Positions 21,726 through 36,299 of a stretch of 64,000 bases of DNA are shown here, piece by piece. The notes under the pieces are model-generated. The model had not been told where the DNA came from. It did not search any database and was given only the letters and a program-made list of their open reading frames with translations. Source of the DNA: Rhizopus arrhizus (taxonomy: Eukaryota; Mucoromycota; Mucoromycetes; Mucorales; Rhizopodaceae). A program made the position numbers and the translations under genes. Position 1 is the first letter of the stretch. Each line of letters opens with the position of its first letter. The stretch is from positions 496,001 through 560,000 of the forward strand of contig JAKZZE010000018.1 of NCBI GenBank assembly GCA_024220505.1, written 5' to 3'.

Positions 21726-22891
21726 ATGCCTTTTCGAGTTATTGTTTCTAAACGCATCCTAAATAGACAACTTATTCGTCACTTTTCAACACAGCAAAGC
21801 CAAACAAAAATAGAAAAGATACAAACAGACTTGAAGCAGCAACTTGACTTGTATATTAATAAATTCAATCAAGCTTCAGACAGATTGAAGCAATTGACAA
21901 GTGATGTGAGCAATTCCCAGGAAGCTCTACAAAAAGCAAGCCGTGCATTGAATGAACTGACAGGTTATAATCACATTGAAACCGTAAAACAAAAAGTCAC
22001 TCGGCAGTGTAAGTCTTTTGGCAATAACACAGAGTTTCTTTTTAATCATCACCCATAGCTGAATTATTCGAAGCAACAAGAGAAGATGTACAAATAGCCA
22101 AAAGGGAATACGAAAGAGCAATTGAAACAAGATCGAATACACAACGCAACATCAATGAACTTTTACAGCGAAAACATCTTTGGACAGCAGACGATGTCAC
22201 TCATTTCACCGAACTCTATCGACTTGAGCATGCCCATACACAGGCCGAAGCGATGGCCAAGGAGCGATACCAATCATGTGAAAAACAGATGGATCGAGAA
22301 TATATGGAATTGGCACGTTCTATCATGGAGAGGTACCATGAGGAACAGCTTTGGAGTGACAAGATTCGAAGTGCGAGTACTTATGGCACCTGGGCCCTAA
22401 TGGGTCTCAACCTGATCTTGTTTGTCACTGTCCAAACCGTATTTGAGCCAAGGAAACGAAAACGATTGACAGATCGGTTTGAAGAGCTACTGGTGGCCAA
22501 GGTGGATGAGGAAGAACAAAAGTGGGGGCATGTGTTTGAGTCATTGAATGAAAAGGACAAGGTGTTGATGGAGCAGCAGGTCTTGCTGATGGAGGCTGTG
22601 AACAGTTTGAGTGAGCATCCTTTGTTTGATGATGTTGTTTTGCAGTCACTGAGGCAGTTTGAAACACCTCAAATTCAAGCACCTGTGGCTCAAGTGTCGG
22701 ATATCCCAGTATTGGAGATTTCCCCTGAGATGGACGTTCAAATACCTGATGAAGTCATCCCTCAAGAAACAGTAATATCAAACAATGACAATGAGTTGGG
22801 AAACACAAAGCGAGTAGATCAATGGCATTCTATACAGAGTGCGATCGCAGGCGGTCTTGTCACAGCTATTGCCATTTATTTTTTAAATTAA
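21726..22891 (+). CDS. MDM33: Mitochondrial inner-membrane protein MDM33/SHE9
   Basis: Family involved in shaping and dividing the mitochondrial inner membrane. Exons 21726-22008 and 22059-22891; 371 residues. The N-terminus MPFRVIVSKRILNRQLIRHF is basic and suits a mitochondrial presequence. Two coiled-coil regions surround FNQASDRLKQLTSDV and SELFEATREDVQIAKREYER. The conserved family block includes LQRKHLWTADDVTHFTELYR and HEEQLWSDKIRSASTYGT, followed by a first membrane segment (LMGLNLILFVTVQTVFE) and EPRKRKRLTDRFEELL. A C-terminal hydrophobic segment SAIAGGLVTAIAIYFL ends the protein. Length and order agree with She9/Mdm33. Confidence 0.92.
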
Positions 22892-23001
22892 AAGAAAAAA
22901 AATTGTATGACGCATTAAAAATTTTGTATTTTTTCTTTTTTTTTCTTTTTTGCTTTTTCTTTTATAAATCCTTTCTCTTTCTTGAGCCAAAATAAAATAT
23001 A

Positions 23002-25206
23002 ATGTTGAAGCCAGGATCAACACGTTTTCATATTGACGTTAAGACTCAACAAATTCCCGTTATCTTTTCTTATCACCAGTTAAAGAAAAAGAAGGAACAA
23101 AAAGTGAACAACCTTGTACCAGAATTAGCTCAAGAAGAAGACGCCTTTTTTAAAGAATTACTAAAAAAGGCCGAGAGTTATAGCTTAAAAGACGAGCAAG
23201 AGCCCATGGATCAAGCAGCAGATGATGACGATGAAGACGATGAAGGATCGGACGATGATAGTATAACTGTAAATTCATATAAATACAAAAAAAGATTCAA
23301 TTAAACAATACTTACATCTATACAGGGTGGATTAAAGAAAAAAGGAAATGAATATGACTTTGAAGATCCTTTTATTGATGATAGTGAAATGTTGTTGGAT
23401 GAATCCTTTGAATATGACATTCCCGAAATCGACGGATTCTTTGTTTACCAAGGACCGCTGGATGCGAATGAAAGGTAAAGGACAAAAAAAAAGAGTACAC
23501 TATTTATTTATTCTTCTTTCTCTCTTATATAGTACGGAAGAGAAAAAGATAACGACAACAAGCAATAAACGCAGAGCGGCAGGAAAAGCAAAGAGTGCGA
23601 CTACTACAAATAGTAAAGTAACTAAATCGCGCAAAAAGGAAGAGACAACTCAATCCAATACGACAATACCAAAGACTACTAATAAAAACAAAAAAGCGAC
23701 AACTACGATTCCTGCTGAACCCATGCAGTTGACTCCACCTAAACCTACAACTGCCCATACTACTACTACAGCAAATCCTCTGGCCACTAGTTCAGCTACA
23801 GCTACCAATACTTCGGTTGCTGCTAATACAGCCGCAAATGTAGCCAATACAACAACACCGTCGCAATCTGCAGTGCCTCCTCTTGCTAGCATTTTCAATA
23901 ACATTCCTACTAAAAAGACGACTCATCCGACAGAGGCAGTGAATAAATCAATGCCTGAAAAGACAAGTACACCAAAACAAAAGAAACCAGAAGTGAATTA
24001 TGTTACGGTGATTGACGATGATGGCACTGATGAGAAAAAGAAGAAGGCAGCAGAACCTCCCGTCTTGGTATATATAAATATTTTTTCATTATCAAACTAC
24101 TCATTCTATCATACTAGTTTCCTCTTGATCGTGAACTCGACACGCTCATGACAAAGATTCGTACTGAAGCAGGCAAAGAAACATTTGCAAATAAGTCAAA
24201 GTTTCCTGAATCACTTAAACCGCTTGTTTTACATGGTGGATTGATTTGCTTTCGTCGAAACACCAACTTGGATATCAATTATGTTCATCATTTGATGAGT
24301 ATTTTACCTTATAATAAATTCACACTCAGGGTAAGATCATAGTAATCATCCTCCCACAGTAATAATAAGATATGCTTGTATGATAGAAATTTGTCACAAC
24401 GAAATCAGGACAGATGCGTGTCGATGAGCTTCAACAGGAGATTGATGAGTTGGCTATTAAATTGAAGCAGACAATTGATAGGATGATGCCTGATCAACAA
24501 CAAATGTATGAATCCAAAGTAGCTGCTTTAAAACAAGAAAGTAAGTTATTTTACATTTAGTAAGCAGATGTGTTCATCATTACGATAGAGGCAGTGAAGG
24601 TAGCTACGGCAGCAGCAAATAATAATGGTATTATTGATGTGGACGCACTTGAACCAGAAGAAGAACTTGAAACAAAGTTTAAATGTACCGATGAAGTACG
24701 CAAGATAATATATGATATTATGAAAGCTGATGAGCAATCTAATTATATCAGTAATCTTATTTCGTAAGTTTATAAGTATTTATGGTGTGATATTAACAGC
24801 TATGTAGTTCTTATCGAAATGGGTATAAAGATGGAGAGAAGCCAGTAGCAGATGGAAAAGCAAGGAAATTGATGTATCAACGTGTAAGTTGTCTTGTAGA
24901 TAAAAATAAATATTGACTTTTTGTACTCTAGTTATTATCATGTTGGCCAGATGGTTGGATGAAGACGGGTGAGATTGGTAGACAATACAGCATGTATAAA
25001 AAGAAATTAATGCCTACTAATTTTGTCGGTCAACAAAATGCTGAAATTAAGAAACGTAAAAGATCCAGTGAAGATAATTCGATGCGCACAAGAGGTAAAT
25101 TATGATAATAAGAGTATTAAAATATTAATAATTTATTATAGATGATGAGGAACATGTATCAAGACAATCATCTTCTATTAAAGTTGAATCACTTGTAAAT
25201 GTATAA
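23002..25206 (+). CDS. HPC2: HPC2/ubinuclein-family subunit of the HIR histone chaperone
   Basis: Likely subunit of the HIRA/HIR complex that deposits H3-H4 independently of replication. Nine exons: 23002-23268, 23326-23474, 23533-24067, 24118-24330, 24387-24540, 24589-24763, 24808-24883, 24932-25094, 25142-25206; 598 residues in an unbroken frame. The Hpc2-related domain is clear: NEYDFEDPFIDDSEMLLDE, then YDIPEIDGFFVYQGPL. Before it is an acidic stretch, after it a Lys/Thr/Ala-rich low-complexity linker. The C-terminal half (from PLDRELDTLMTKIR, through MRVDELQQEIDELAIKLKQT, to LLSCWPDGWMKTGEIGRQYS) matches the ubinuclein conserved middle domain, absent from yeast Hpc2, so this is closer to animal UBN1 and S. 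pombe Hip4-type proteins in extent. Confidence 0.88.
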
Positions 25207-25476
25207 AAGAGGGACAAGGAATAAAATGACGAGATTTACTAAAATGGAAACTTCCAAAAGGATCCATAAAGAATAAATTTTCTATCTGACTTTTAATAAA
25301 AGTGGGAAATGAATGATCTAATTTTTTACAGGTAAAAAAAAACAAAAAACTTCTTTTTTATTCCATGAGTAAAATAAATGGGCAAATAAAAAATAGGGGA
25401 TTCTTATAAAAATGGAAAAAATTGAGTAAAAAAAATTTTATTGCTTTTTTTTTATTCCTTTTCCCTTCTTTATAAA

Positions 25477-25938
25477 ATGAAATCCTATAATTATCCTAAA
25501 ACAATCTCTTCAAATGATAAAGCATTGGTGGATTTGTGTCGTTGTTTATACCAAGTAAAAGCAGTCGTACGCGATTTACAATCATTTAGTAATACACTTT
25601 GCCCTGCACTGAATCAATACCCGAAATTATATGACACGAGTAGTTGGGATGATGATTTGATGAAACAGGCAAATCAATACCTAAACACAACATTTCGTAA
25701 ATTCACTCGTCTATGTAAATTACTTTTATTCATTTTAACCAGAATGGAAGCAAGTCAAGTGAAAAGAGAACGTATTGACTCTTTTCGTACTGAAATTTGG
25801 CAAGAGTGGAAGACGGCAACAAAAATCAAGCAAAGATTAATACAATTCACTGAACATAATAACAATAAGGAATCAACAATTTATACCAAATCATTCACTG
25901 CTGCAAATAACACAACAACAACTGCAACTGAGTTGTAA
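25477..25938 (+). CDS. Uncharacterised 153-residue helical protein
   Basis: I do not recognise a family. Single exon with ATG at 25477 after a TATAAA-containing leader. The sequence is predicted helical, with a central block ALVDLCRCLYQVKAVVRDLQ and a hydrophobic helix LCKLLLFILTRM, then a basic helix RIDSFRTEIWQEWKTATKIK, and a Thr/Asn-rich tail. No signal peptide. Codon use resembles neighbours and the frame is intact over 154 codons, which is long for this AT-rich DNA, so it is probably real. It lies between HPC2 and a long microsatellite-bearing spacer. Confidence 0.6.
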   Translation: MKSYNYPKTISSNDKALVDLCRCLYQVKAVVRDLQSFSNTLCPALNQYPKLYDTSSWDDDLMKQANQYLNTTFRKFTRLCKLLLFILTRMEASQVKRERIDSFRTEIWQEWKTATKIKQRLIQFTEHNNNKESTIYTKSFTAANNTTTTATEL

Positions 25939-25964
25939 ATTATTTATTGCATCGTTTCTTATTT

Positions 25965-26016
25965 TCTCTCTCTCTCTCTCTCTCTCTCTACCTCGGCGTG
26001 TGTGTGTGTGTGTGTG
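25965..26016 (+). repeat. Compound microsatellite (TC)12 plus (GT)9
   Basis: Alternating TC from 25965 to about 25988, an 8-10 bp spacer, then alternating GT from 25998 to 26016, 27 bp after the preceding gene's stop codon, so probably in its 3' UTR. Confidence 0.9.
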
Positions 26017-26667
26017 CGCATTGATATATATTCTTTTTAGATCCTATTACCTCCTCCCCTCTATCACTCTATCATTTTAAACTTTGTTCCCTCCCTTTTT
26101 GTTGTGCCCCTTTATTTTATGTTTGGCTTTCTCTTCCCCTTTTTTTTGAATCAAATAAATAGGAAAATAGTAAAATATTTCTTTATTTGGGGGTATTCCA
26201 TTGATTGCAAAAAAAAGAGGATTTTTCTTAAAGCGGCATTGTAAATGGAAAATGACCATCAGCAAAAGTTTCTCAGTTATTCCATTTGTAATCAGAAAAA
26301 AAAAAAGTAAGACTCTTTTCTTTTTAGTGGTTATTTTCACATTTAAAAAAAAAACGCGACTAAAAAGAAAGATAGCCTACCTTTTTTTTTTTTTTTTCAG
26401 ATTTGGCTAAGTTAATACATCATTTGGTCATTTTCTTATTTTTTTATAATAAATTACATCATTCTTATTGTATTTTTATATAAATCATGGGGATATTACT
26501 TTTTTACCCAAAAACTATAAAAAAAACGACATTAAGTATACTACTTTAAACAATTTTTATTTATTTATTTTTGGTGAAGAAAAAAAAAAGAAATTGAAAA
26601 TAAAATTTTTTCCCTTGTACTTCTCTCTTTTTTTTACTGACTGCTTCTAATAATCCAATCACAATCA

Positions 26668-26693
26668 TTTTTTTTTTTTTTTTTTTTTTTTTT
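26668..26693 (+). repeat. 26-bp poly(T) tract
   Basis: Uninterrupted T run in the spacer upstream of MPP10; candidate nucleosome-depleting element or assembly-length uncertainty. Confidence 0.9.
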
Positions 26694-27071
26694 CTCTCCT
26701 TGTCTTACGCGAAATATACAACTTAATTTCATAACATGATATACGCATTATGAAGTCATCTTTTCATTTATAAGATTGATAAAATGAAATATGCCATCTT
26801 TATGTTTAAATATAAATATTTCCTTTTTATACACAAAAGATAAAAAGAAAGAGGGAGAAGAGAAAGAGAGAAAAGATGTTTTTATTCCTTTGATTTACAT
26901 AAACTGATGGTACCTGACAATAGTAAAAGATACTATTTGTTTGGTGGCAATTTACGGCTTCAATTTCATGTGTGTACCTGTGACTTCTTATTCAAAAGGT
27001 CACAATTTTTTTCTTTTCAAAAAAAAAAAAAAAGCATAATATTTTTCTTTGTGTGTGTGTGTAAAATATAA

Positions 27072-29036
27072 ATGTCTGCCAGTAAAGAGTTTCAAGTGAT
27101 TGGTCAATTCATTACCAATGTGGTAGACAAGCCATATACTTTTTTTAATCCTGATAAAAAGATTGAAGACAATGCTTTACAAATTGCTAAACACTTTTAT
27201 GACAAAGGTATACAAAAAGCAATACTAAAAAAAAAATCTTATTAAGCATGATGATTACGTAGTTAAAAAAGTAGAACCAGTCGAATGTTCACCGTTTACA
27301 GAGTTATTGATTCAAGATTTTGATAATGATCAAATATGGGAAGAAATCGCTGCACAAAATGAGCCATTTTTACACTATGCAAAGTCAACTTTAAAAAGTT
27401 TAGCAAAAGGACCTGTCACATCAAAAAGAGAAATGAGTGAAAGCGAAGAAGAAGCAAGCATCTCTGGAAATTCAATGGATCTTGACATGATGGATCAAGA
27501 AGGTTTATCTGAAGAGGAATTTAATCAAGATGAAGAAGAAGAAGAAAAAAATGGAGAATTAGAAGAAGAAGAAGAGGAAGAAGAAGAGGAAGAGCTTAAT
27601 GACAGTGAACTTGAAGAAGAGCTCGAAGAAGATGAAGAAAGAGCGTAAATAAAACAATAGAAAAAATAAATATCTTAACTCACAGCTCTATAGACCAAAA
27701 AAGACATCTGAAGTTGATGATGACTTTTTCAATTTAGAGAAATTCAACAAGTGGACAGAGGAACAAGAAGAGTTAGACATGATGTCTGATCGTGAAGACG
27801 ACGGTTTCAATTTCGATGACGACCTGGACAATCTTGAAGACTCTGATGAGGAGCTTGAAGACGTAGCTGGTAAAAGGATGATCAGATTGAAAATGAACAC
27901 AATGTTAATAAATCTTGTTTATAGACTTGAACTATGACGACTTTTATGGTAAACAAAGCAGACCAAAGCCCAAAAAAATGAGGCCGGTTGAAGAAAAGAA
28001 GGTAGAGAGGGACGTGGATGAAGAAGAGGAAGAATCAGAAAATGAAGAAGAGGAAGAGGAAGGTTCTGTACGTGATTTGTTTGAAGTCGAAGAAGAGGAT
28101 AACGAACAAGAAAAATCAGCCTTCCAAAGACAACAAGAACGTCTTGCTACTCAAATTGAGCAATACGAAGAAGAAAACATCAAAGACAAGCACTGGACTC
28201 TGCGTGGTGAAGCAACAGCTAACGTGAGACCTGTGAATAGTTTGTTGGAAGAAGATCTTGAATTTGAACATGCCAATAAGCCTGTGCCTGTGATTACACA
28301 AGAAACAACCAATGTATTGGAAGATCTGATCAAGAAGCGTATTTTAGACAACATGTTTGATGATGTTGAACGTAAAGTTGATCCTACCTTGCGTCCATTC
28401 GTTCCTTCCAAGCGTGTTGAATTGAACGATGAAAGATCCAAAAAGTCATTGGCTGAAATTTACGAAGATGATTATTCCAAAAAGAAGCTGGGTGATGCCG
28501 CTGTTGATGAGCGTGATGAAGCCCTTGAAAAGGAACATGAGGAAATCACAAACTTATTCAATAACCTTTGCGTTAAATTGGATGCCCTTTCTAACTTTCA
28601 TTACACACCTAAAGCACCTAAACCTGAAATGGAAATTGTTAGCAATGCTGCTGCAATTAGTATGGAAGAAGTCATACCCGTCAATGTATCAGATGCCACA
28701 CTATTGGCTCCTGAAGAAGTATACGAGAAGAAGCGTGGAGAGGTTAAGGCAACAACTGAAATGGATCAAACTGAGCGTAAGAAGTTGAGAGCACAAAAGA
28801 AGAAGATGAAGAGAAAGGAGAACGAGATGAAGGAAAAGGAAAAGAAGATTATGCACAAATACAATCCCAAGATGGCACAAAGAGAAGAAAAAACCAAAGC
28901 AGTCAAGGATTTACTGGGTGCAAAGAACGTTACGATCATTGGAAAAGATGGCAAACAAAAGACAACTTCAAAAACAGTTACATCAGCTTCTCTTTTTAAT
29001 CGATGCTTTTTTATGTATATTTTTTCACTTTATTAA
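27072..29036 (+). CDS. MPP10: U3 snoRNP protein MPP10
   Basis: Component of the small-subunit processome with Imp3 and Imp4, needed for early 18S rRNA processing. Exons 27072-27207, 27263-27644, 27694-27869, 27925-29036; 601 residues. The N-terminal region is followed by a very long acidic, Glu-rich segment (about residues 115-300, encoded by GAA/GAG runs prone to slippage). Conserved MPP10 blocks: DVADLNYDDFYGKQSRPKPK, KDKHWTLRGEATANVRPVNS, LEEDLEFEHANKP, KRILDNMFDDVERKVDPTLR, then SLAEIYEDDYSKK and FNNLCVKLDALSNFHYTPKA. A basic coiled coil with LRAQKKKMKRKENEM and the C-terminal KAVKDLLGAKNVTIIGKDG complete the family pattern. After the Lys-rich end the frame runs on for a short hydrophobic tail (SLFNRCFFMYIF...) that may reflect an unrecognised last intron. 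Confidence 0.93.
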
Positions 29037-29261
29037 TAAAAAAAAAAATACAATAGATTTGAATACATTCATATTATATTTACATATAAAAATAAAAGAA
29101 TAAAATAAAAATGGCATATAAATTAAAAAAAAAAAAAAAAAAAAAAGAAAAAGTATTATAACGGCCACCATATAAATAAAATATTTACATATATAAAAAG
29201 GAGTGAAAGAATTTCATAGAAAAAGAGAAAAAAAAAAAGAATGTGGATTGAATATATATTT

Positions 29262-29786
29262 TTACATGTTCTTTTTACGTTTCCATTCTACACAATTTGA
29301 TTTAGTTGTAGTTACCATAGGTTCATTATCATCCATTCCCCATATAATTTTAAATCGACCCTTTTGTATCACAGTAGGTTCTGATCTGTGCCTTGTTAAT
29401 GGTATAGATGAAATACAAGGTTGTGATTGAGAGATTGGAATTGAATGTTTAAACCGACGATCAAGCCAAAAATGAGAATCCCAAATAGTCAATGGCTGAC
29501 TGGTTGATGTACTCGTAGAATCTGCGTCATCATCACTGCTGCTCTCCTCATCGTCACGTTTTGTTTTAATGCCTGTTAAATTTGCAAATTGACTTGCAGT
29601 CAAATCTTCAGAGATGATTGTTTCCTTCATATTTTTCCTAATAAATTTTTCTGTAGCTGCAGCTTTAGCTGTTGCAGATCCATTTCGATAATGAGGATGA
29701 GTGCGGTTTAGCTTTAAAGTAAAATTAAATTTTCTTTTCCATTTGTTGGTATCAAAACACTGCGGATTATTATGGTACAATAACAT
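29262..29786 (-). CDS. Uncharacterised 174-residue protein
   Basis: No family recognised. The ATG at 29786 opens MLLYHNNPQCFDTNKWKRKF; an upstream in-frame TTG stretch encodes only Phe/Cys and is not a better start. An Ala-rich helix (NGSATAKAAATEKFIRKNM) and an acidic Ser-rich spacer (EESSSDDDADSTSTSTSQ) are followed by WDSHFWLDRRFKHSIPIS, LTRHRSEPTVIQKGRFKIIW and a basic end (VEWKRKKN). Basic, no signal peptide, probably nuclear or cytosolic and phosphorylated. Tail-to-tail with MPP10 (225 bp between stops). The open frame is long and shows codon-like composition, so I think it is expressed, but an upstream exon may be missing. Confidence 0.5.
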   Translation of the reverse strand: MLLYHNNPQCFDTNKWKRKFNFTLKLNRTHPHYRNGSATAKAAATEKFIRKNMKETIISEDLTASQFANLTGIKTKRDDEESSSDDDADSTSTSTSQPLTIWDSHFWLDRRFKHSIPISQSQPCISSIPLTRHRSEPTVIQKGRFKIIWGMDDNEPMVTTTKSNCVEWKRKKNM

Positions 29787-30269
29787 AAGAAAGCAAAAAA
29801 AGAAGAAAAACAAAAGAGAAAAGAAAATGGGCTTATCATTTATATCTTTGGATATGCATATGAGAGGTTTCTGCCCAAAGGCGAAATAACCTCAATTAAC
29901 TAAGAAAGATATAAGGTACATCACTCTTTCTTTTGCCCTCTTTCTCTCTCTCTCCTCTCGCATACTAGTTCTCTCCTTAATCAAATTGATATTCGATCTT
30001 TTCTCGTGTATGTTCTAGTCTCCCTGAATATGTTTGAAATATACTTTTTCATGTAATTTCTCATTATTTTCATGTGCAAATAAATTCATTTTAAGGCATC
30101 TGATTATGCTTTATTATTGCATTTGATAAACACCCTTCTTCTTACACACGTAATCTCCGCCCTCTTCCTTATTTTTTCCTTGCTTTGTGCGTGTGTGCGC
30201 TTATTTTTCATATTCCACTTTAGGTTTTTATTTTTTCTGTCTTATTTCTTTTTATTTATTTACAAGCAA
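29787..30269. other. Divergent intergenic region, about 0.5 kb
   Basis: Between the uncharacterised minus-strand gene and UBP15. CT-rich tracts (CTCTCTCTCTCC near 29944), then AT-rich. No gene seen; promoter sequence for both. Confidence 0.45.
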
Positions 30270-34276
<4,007 letters not shown>

Positions 34277-34295
34277 TTTATAATAAAAGTTTTTT

Positions 34296-35413
34296 TTATT
34301 CATTTAATTCTACATCCAAACAGATATTATCAATCAGCCTAGTCTTTCCAACAAACACAGCCATACTAATCACACATCCTTCCCTCTTGTCAATCTTTCC
34401 TTTTACTTCTGACAAATCTTTTGCAGAATTAATTGAAACATAATCCAGCTTCATTTCCCAATCCAATCCTTCTTGCTTGACTTGTTCTTGAGTTTCTTGA
34501 ATGATCTGAATACCTTTTTGGAGAAGAATGGGTGCATCAAGAATACCAGATTGATACATGGACTTCATGTATTCCAATGATTTAGATAATGCAAGAGCAT
34601 GCTTCTTTTGTGCAGATGTCAAATAAGCATTACGAGATGATAATGCAAGTCCATGCTCATCACGCACTGTTGGGCAAATGTGCATCTTGGTAGGAAAGTG
34701 CAGGTCACTGATCATATTACGAATCACAAAGCACTGTTGAACTAAAAAGAGTTTAGTACCTCAATAAACAAAACATACACCTTACTATCTTTTTGTCCAA
34801 AGTAAACATGATCAGGTTGAACCTACATGAATTATGAGTCAGAAGGAATCCTAGTCAATGTAGTTGCTTACAATATTTAAAAACTTGGATACAACAGTTG
34901 AAACACCTCTAAAGAAATTGGGTCTAGTCTTGCCCTCTAATTGTTTAGAAAGTCCCAAGACTTCAACAAAGGTACCTTTTTGCTTTGATACATCCAAATC
35001 AATGCCTGAGGGATACATTTCCTCTACCTGGGGCAGCAAAACAGCAGAGGCTACACCTTCTCCAAGCCCAGCCAAACTGTTCAAGTCACTCTGTAATGTA
35101 CGAGGATAAGTAGCAAGATCCTCTGTGGGAGCAAACTGAGCAGGATTGACAAAGATGGTAAGTGCAACATGGTCACAGTCTTTCTTTGCTGCGGTCACTA
35201 GAGCAAGATGACCTTGGTGAAGTGCACCCATCGTAGGCACATACCCGAGCGATTTTTGTTCAAGCAAAAGTGAGCGTCGCCATTGTCTAAAGTCAGCAAT
35301 TTTGTTAAAGACTTTAATGCCTGGTGGAATTTTAACTTTTTTTTTTAAAAAAGAATTGTTAACGCTTTTAAAGATTGAAAAGCTAGAAACGGTCTCGATT
35401 TACTTGTGTTCAT
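34296..35413 (-). CDS. PAN6: Pantothenate synthetase
   Basis: ATP-dependent condensation of pantoate with beta-alanine, the last step of vitamin B5 synthesis before CoA. Exons on the minus strand: 35404-35413, 34872-35335, 34786-34822, 34296-34741; 957 nt, 318 residues. The nucleotidyltransferase landmarks are present: GYVPTMGALHQGHLALV (HIGH-like), ALTIFVNPAQFAPTEDLATY, FFRGVSTVVSKFLNI, VQPDHVYFGQKDIQQCFVI (across two introns), and CPTVRDEHGLALSSRNAYL (KMSKS-like region with the SSRN). The first exon is only ten coding bases and uses an AAAAG acceptor, so the exact N-terminus is tentative. The stop lies 19 bp from the UBP15 stop, and the start is about 200 bp from that of the divergent TMEM70-like gene. 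Confidence 0.93.
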
Positions 35414-35615
35414 TGCTTAATTGTTATTCAATTTGCTTTCGTACGTGATAGTATCAATAGGTCCCAGTCTAAAGTACAGTTTGCTGGTCGAGTTTTCCCT
35501 CTGGAAAACTCCCTGTAAAAAAAGTTGTCACGCTTTCGTCGGTACCTCAACTTCATCTAAAAAAAGTCCTTTCTCTTCCACCCCAGGTACTCTGATAAAA
35601 AGGAGCATTATTGAC

Positions 35616-36278
35616 ATGTTGAGGACTTGTATTCACCAATCTTTAAAAAGAACCAGCAATTACAACTCATTGGTGTTAATCAACAGAAAGAGATTTCTTT
35701 CTACTCAACAAGATCCAGTTACGATCTATACAGGTCCCTTGGCTAATGTTGCCAAAAAGTTGAAGTTGTTCTCTATTACTTCACTTGGTCTTGGTGTAGG
35801 GATTTCACCATGTGTATTTGCTATTGATGTGCCTGTACCATTTATTGCAAAGGCTGCTTTAGTAGGAGCAGGTAAATATAAAAACCACCTCTTTTTTTAA
35901 TAAAGCTCTAACAAATAAATAGCTGTTGCTACAAGTGCTGCTTCAACTGGGCTTATTCAGTGGGTCATGTCACCTTATGTCACAAAAATCACTGTACCCA
36001 AGCAACTTGATGAAGGACAAGTGCCAAAGGAACTAACAATCCATACTCTTTCTTTTACTGCTAAAGATCATACAACTACTGTTCCAATAGAGTCTATTGA
36101 ACCTGCAAGCCGTATCTTTACTACTTGGATGATCACAGATCCTAACCAAGCCATTGGACGTATCGGTCAAAAGACAGTTAAACCCAAATCTCTCTTATAC
36201 GTACACCCTGAACTGTGTGAAGAAGAAGGTGTGATGAAACACATTGTTGAAAAGACAGGCATAGGAAAAGGTTTTTAA
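35616..36278 (+). CDS. TMEM70-like mitochondrial inner-membrane protein
   Basis: Exons 35616-35871 and 35923-36278 give 203 residues. N-terminus MLRTCIHQSLKRTSNYNSLV is Arg/Ser-rich without acids, like a presequence. Then TIYTGPLANVAKKLKLFSIT followed by a hydrophobic stretch (SLGLGVGISPCVFAI) and a second one (AALVGAAVATSAASTGLIQW) ending at VMSPYVTKITVP, the layout of the TMEM70/TMEM186/TMEM223 family, where the two-span hairpin faces the matrix. TMEM70 helps assemble ATP synthase c-ring and complex I in animals; the role in fungi is not known to me. The C-terminal matrix domain (EPASRIFTTWMITDPNQAIG) is conserved in style. Family membership is probable, exact orthology uncertain. Tail-to-tail with PAS kinase, 21 bp between stops. 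Confidence 0.7.
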
Positions 36279-36299
36279 TTGTAAATAAAGTTTTTTTTT

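Larger units (their letters stand above)
25939..27071. other. Intergenic, about 1.1 kb, low complexity
   Basis: Holds a (TC)n-(GT)n microsatellite (25965-26016), several A- and T-runs and a 26-T tract (26668-26693). Short open frames here are compositional. It contains the MPP10 promoter; a GTGTGTGTGTG tract ends about 11 bp before its start codon. Confidence 0.5.

Noticed and set aside
22425..22682. Minus-strand 85-codon frame
   Set aside because: Antisense shadow of the MDM33 exon.
23650..23904. Minus-strand Ala/Val-rich frame that looks like a membrane protein
   Set aside because: Mirror of the Thr/Ala-rich low-complexity HPC2 linker.
26077..26650. Several Lys/Phe-rich open frames on both strands
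   Set aside because: Low-complexity A/T runs; no start context or motifs.
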